This document shows positions 33,713 to 35,089 of a stretch of 35,089 bases of DNA, piece by piece. Positions within the stretch are counted from its first letter, which is position 1, and each line of letters begins with the position of its first letter. Source of the DNA: an uncultured Gallionellaceae bacterium (GTDB lineage Bacteria > Pseudomonadota > Gammaproteobacteria > Burkholderiales > Gallionellaceae); NCBI GenBank assembly GCA_903913145.1, contig CAIWKC010000171.1, forward strand, positions 1 to 35,089. The letters are read 5' to 3'. The notes under the pieces were generated by a model. The model saw only the letters and a list, made by a program, of their open reading frames with translations, searched no databases and had not been told where the DNA came from. The translations under genes were made by a program, and so were the position numbers.

Positions 33713-34528
33713 TTGAAAAACATTCGAATGTTATTCCTTGGCTTAATTGCCATGTTACTTTGCCTAAACATTTCTCATGCGAATACGCTTAATTTTTACA
33801 CCGGAGAAGAAAAATTTCTGAATCTGGAAACACCCCCCGAAAAGGTAGACTACTATCTGGATTTGAAGGGAACCAGCGGACTAAAACAACTGATGCTGGA
33901 AATCTCTAACTCCAAGGGTAAAATAAAACAGACTATACCTTTGAATCCTGATGGCAGCTTCGCTGTCCGATATTTGATTAAAACTGGGCCGGGAAATTAC
34001 CGGGTCAATCTTTTCGGTTCCAAATCTGCGACAAGCCTTAGTTATGATGGTCTGGCTTACTTCGATCTTTTGGTAACAGGATCTCCCCCAGAGCAAACCG
34101 GGGATACGCTCAACCAGAAAGTGTTGGACTTTGTGAATTCGGTAATGGGAAAAACTGTTGGACGGGGTGAGTGTTGGGACGTGGCACAGGAGGCGTTGGA
34201 TAGTGAAGGAGCGGATTGGACTCGTCCGGTGAGTTTCGGAAAACTGCTCGATCCGATGAAAGACAAGATTCTTCCGGGTGATGTCATCCAATTCCGCACA
34301 TTTGAGATTAAAGAAAAATTTTCGGATGGGCGCACACGAACGGAGATTCTGGGAGCCCCAGATCATACGGCTATTGTCTATGAAGTTCTCGGTCCTTTGC
34401 ACTACAAGTTAGCTCATCAAAATCTCGGAGGGAAACGGATTGTCCAAGTTACTGAACTGAATTTAAACTATAAGACTTCAGGACAGTACTGGATATACCG
34501 ACCAGTTCCGGCGTTCCAAAAGCTCTAA
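33713..34528 (+). CDS. Secreted protein with putative Cys/His amidase (NlpC/P60-like) domain
   Basis: The 271-residue product starts at TTG 33713 (GGAG six bases upstream; an ATG five codons later is the alternative). It has a signal peptide (residues 1-24, LFLGLIAMLLCLNISHA). Residues about 25-130 look like a beta-rich domain. The second half has a candidate catalytic set: Cys154 in GRGECWDVAQEAL, His218 in PDHTAIVYEV, and His235/Asn237 in LAHQN. The intervening PGDVIQF motif is also common to NlpC/P60 and CHAP enzymes that cut peptidoglycan. No exact family is recognised, and the enzyme class is inference. The final helix is replaced by QYWIYRPVP. A terminator overlaps its stop. Confidence 0.7.
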   Translation: MKNIRMLFLGLIAMLLCLNISHANTLNFYTGEEKFLNLETPPEKVDYYLDLKGTSGLKQLMLEISNSKGKIKQTIPLNPDGSFAVRYLIKTGPGNYRVNLFGSKSATSLSYDGLAYFDLLVTGSPPEQTGDTLNQKVLDFVNSVMGKTVGRGECWDVAQEALDSEGADWTRPVSFGKLLDPMKDKILPGDVIQFRTFEIKEKFSDGRTRTEILGAPDHTAIVYEVLGPLHYKLAHQNLGGKRIVQVTELNLNYKTSGQYWIYRPVPAFQKL

Positions 34529-34537
34529 GGCTTTTTT
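34518..34537 (+). terminator. Intrinsic terminator overlapping a stop codon
   Basis: AAAAGC-TCTAAG-GCTTTT, followed by two further T, is a six-pair hairpin running into a T-tract. The stop codon TAA (34526-34528) of the secreted-protein gene lies in its loop. Confidence 0.65.
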
Positions 34538-34603
34538 AATATTGGAACGGTATCCGCAGAAAGTGCCAGCACCTTAGCAACAATGGCATTATTTTCGTAT
34601 TAG

Positions 34604-34672
34604 GGAAACGCCGATTAAGTCCACGAATTGAATCATAGTGCGTTAATAGCTCTAAGGAAGCGCCGAACAAGT
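34604..34672. repeat. Imperfect direct repeat pair
   Basis: A 17-base unit, GGAAACGCCGATTAAGT at 34604-34620, recurs as GGAAGCGCCGAACAAGT at 34656-34672 (14 of 17 identical, 52 bases apart). The motif is reminiscent of insertion-sequence ends or short dispersed elements, but no transposase or inverted partner is present. Confidence 0.45.
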
Positions 34673-34769
34673 ACCTAAAAGCCCAAGGATTGACAGTATC
34701 TGTGTTCCAATTTAGACGGCTTCAGTTAGAATATTTGAAAATTCAGCGCACTAAGGATGAACGAATACT

Positions 34770-35089
34770 ATGAGCGAATATGAGGCTTTCGGCAGAATGG
34801 AGCGAAGCAACTGGTCTCAATCGACTAAAGTTTTAAATTATGTGAATCTATTTTCCTCTGTCACCGACCAAACCATAGATTCGATTTTGGAAACCATCAT
34901 AATTGAAAATAGTCACAAGGCACTGGATGTGTGTTGTGGACAAGGTACTTTATCTGCGGCATTGAAGGCTAAGGGATATGCAGTCAGTGGTCTCGATTTT
35001 TCCCCAGCAATGCTTGAGATGGCGCGTCAGCGAGTACCGGAAGTAAATTTTGTGGACGGGGACGCGCAGAATCTCCCATTTTCAGATAA
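34770..35089 (+). CDS. Class I SAM-dependent methyltransferase (3' partial)
   Basis: The first 106 codons of a methyltransferase are present; the frame is still open at the window end. Motif I reads ALDVCCGQGTLSAAL, where Cys stands in place of the usual first Gly of GxGxG. It is followed by the acidic SAM-ribose residue in VSGLDFSPAMLEMARQR and by FVDGDAQNLPFSD, which match the Methyltransf_11 type (UbiE-like). AAGGAT about 11 bases before ATG 34770 is a reasonable ribosome site. Substrate unknown. Confidence 0.88.
   Translation, partial: MSEYEAFGRMERSNWSQSTKVLNYVNLFSSVTDQTIDSILETIIIENSHKALDVCCGQGTLSAALKAKGYAVSGLDFSPAMLEMARQRVPEVNFVDGDAQNLPFSD

Noticed and set aside
34690-34732. TTGACA (34690-34695) with TAGAAT (34727-34732) as promoter of the methyltransferase
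   Set aside because: The spacer is 31 bases; hexamers at proper spacing are poor, so no promoter is claimed.

Overview
The window reads as a chromosomal segment of a betaproteobacterium, most likely of the Nitrosomonadales/Gallionellaceae type. This is inferred from gene content and protein style (Gcw_chp/TorF-type porin, UbiK, YifB, Mpl, an FdsGBACD formate dehydrogenase, moderate GC), not from any rRNA or tRNA gene, and I see none. Coding density is high and both strands are used. There is no CRISPR array, prophage or intact insertion sequence.

Layout. 1-4074 (+): a tripartite RND efflux system in the order permease (5' end cut off by the window), periplasmic adaptor, outer-membrane lipoprotein. 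4460-5953 (+): a PAS-PAS-GGDEF signalling protein. 6004-7379 (-): a truncated haemoglobin followed by a [2Fe-2S]/FAD/NAD reductase. Upstream lies a strong candidate promoter whose -10 overlaps an NsrR-like operator, so this pair looks like a nitric-oxide-induced, two-protein counterpart of flavohaemoglobin. 7902-8465 (+): a small outer-membrane barrel. 8520-15239 (-): housekeeping genes (mpl, a DUF486 membrane protein, FKBP isomerase, a PaiB-like protein, metH).

15240-17320 is a loose region with three small genes that have good ribosome-binding sites (57, 45 and 38 residues), one candidate sigma-54 promoter, a psiE-like gene broken by one in-frame stop, and a palindromic dispersed repeat. 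17321-19028 (-): yifB/comM and ubiK. 19297-22529 (+): a Gcw_chp porin, an RhlE-type helicase with almost no leader, and a LysR regulator.

22699-32486 (+) is the metabolic core: an oxalate/formate-type MFS carrier, NAD-dependent molybdenum formate dehydrogenase fdsG-fdsB-fdsA-fdsC(fdhD)-fdsD, then moaA, moaC, moaD and moaE. The five fds genes are joined by four successive ATGA overlaps, and moaA follows fdsD after one base. Enzyme, sulfurtransferase chaperone and early molybdopterin synthesis therefore appear to be co-expressed. The carrier presumably handles formate and/or oxalate, and the LysR protein is the obvious candidate regulator.

32577-35089 (+) is accessory: an unrecognised membrane protein, an in-frame fusion that looks like the deletion scar of a vapBC toxin-antitoxin operon, a secreted protein with a Cys/His arrangement like NlpC/P60 or papain-like enzymes, and the start of a SAM-dependent methyltransferase cut by the window end.

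The observations most worth following are the NsrR-controlled globin/reductase pair, the vapBC scar, the single-codon lesion in psiE, and the small-protein cluster with a possible sigma-54 promoter.
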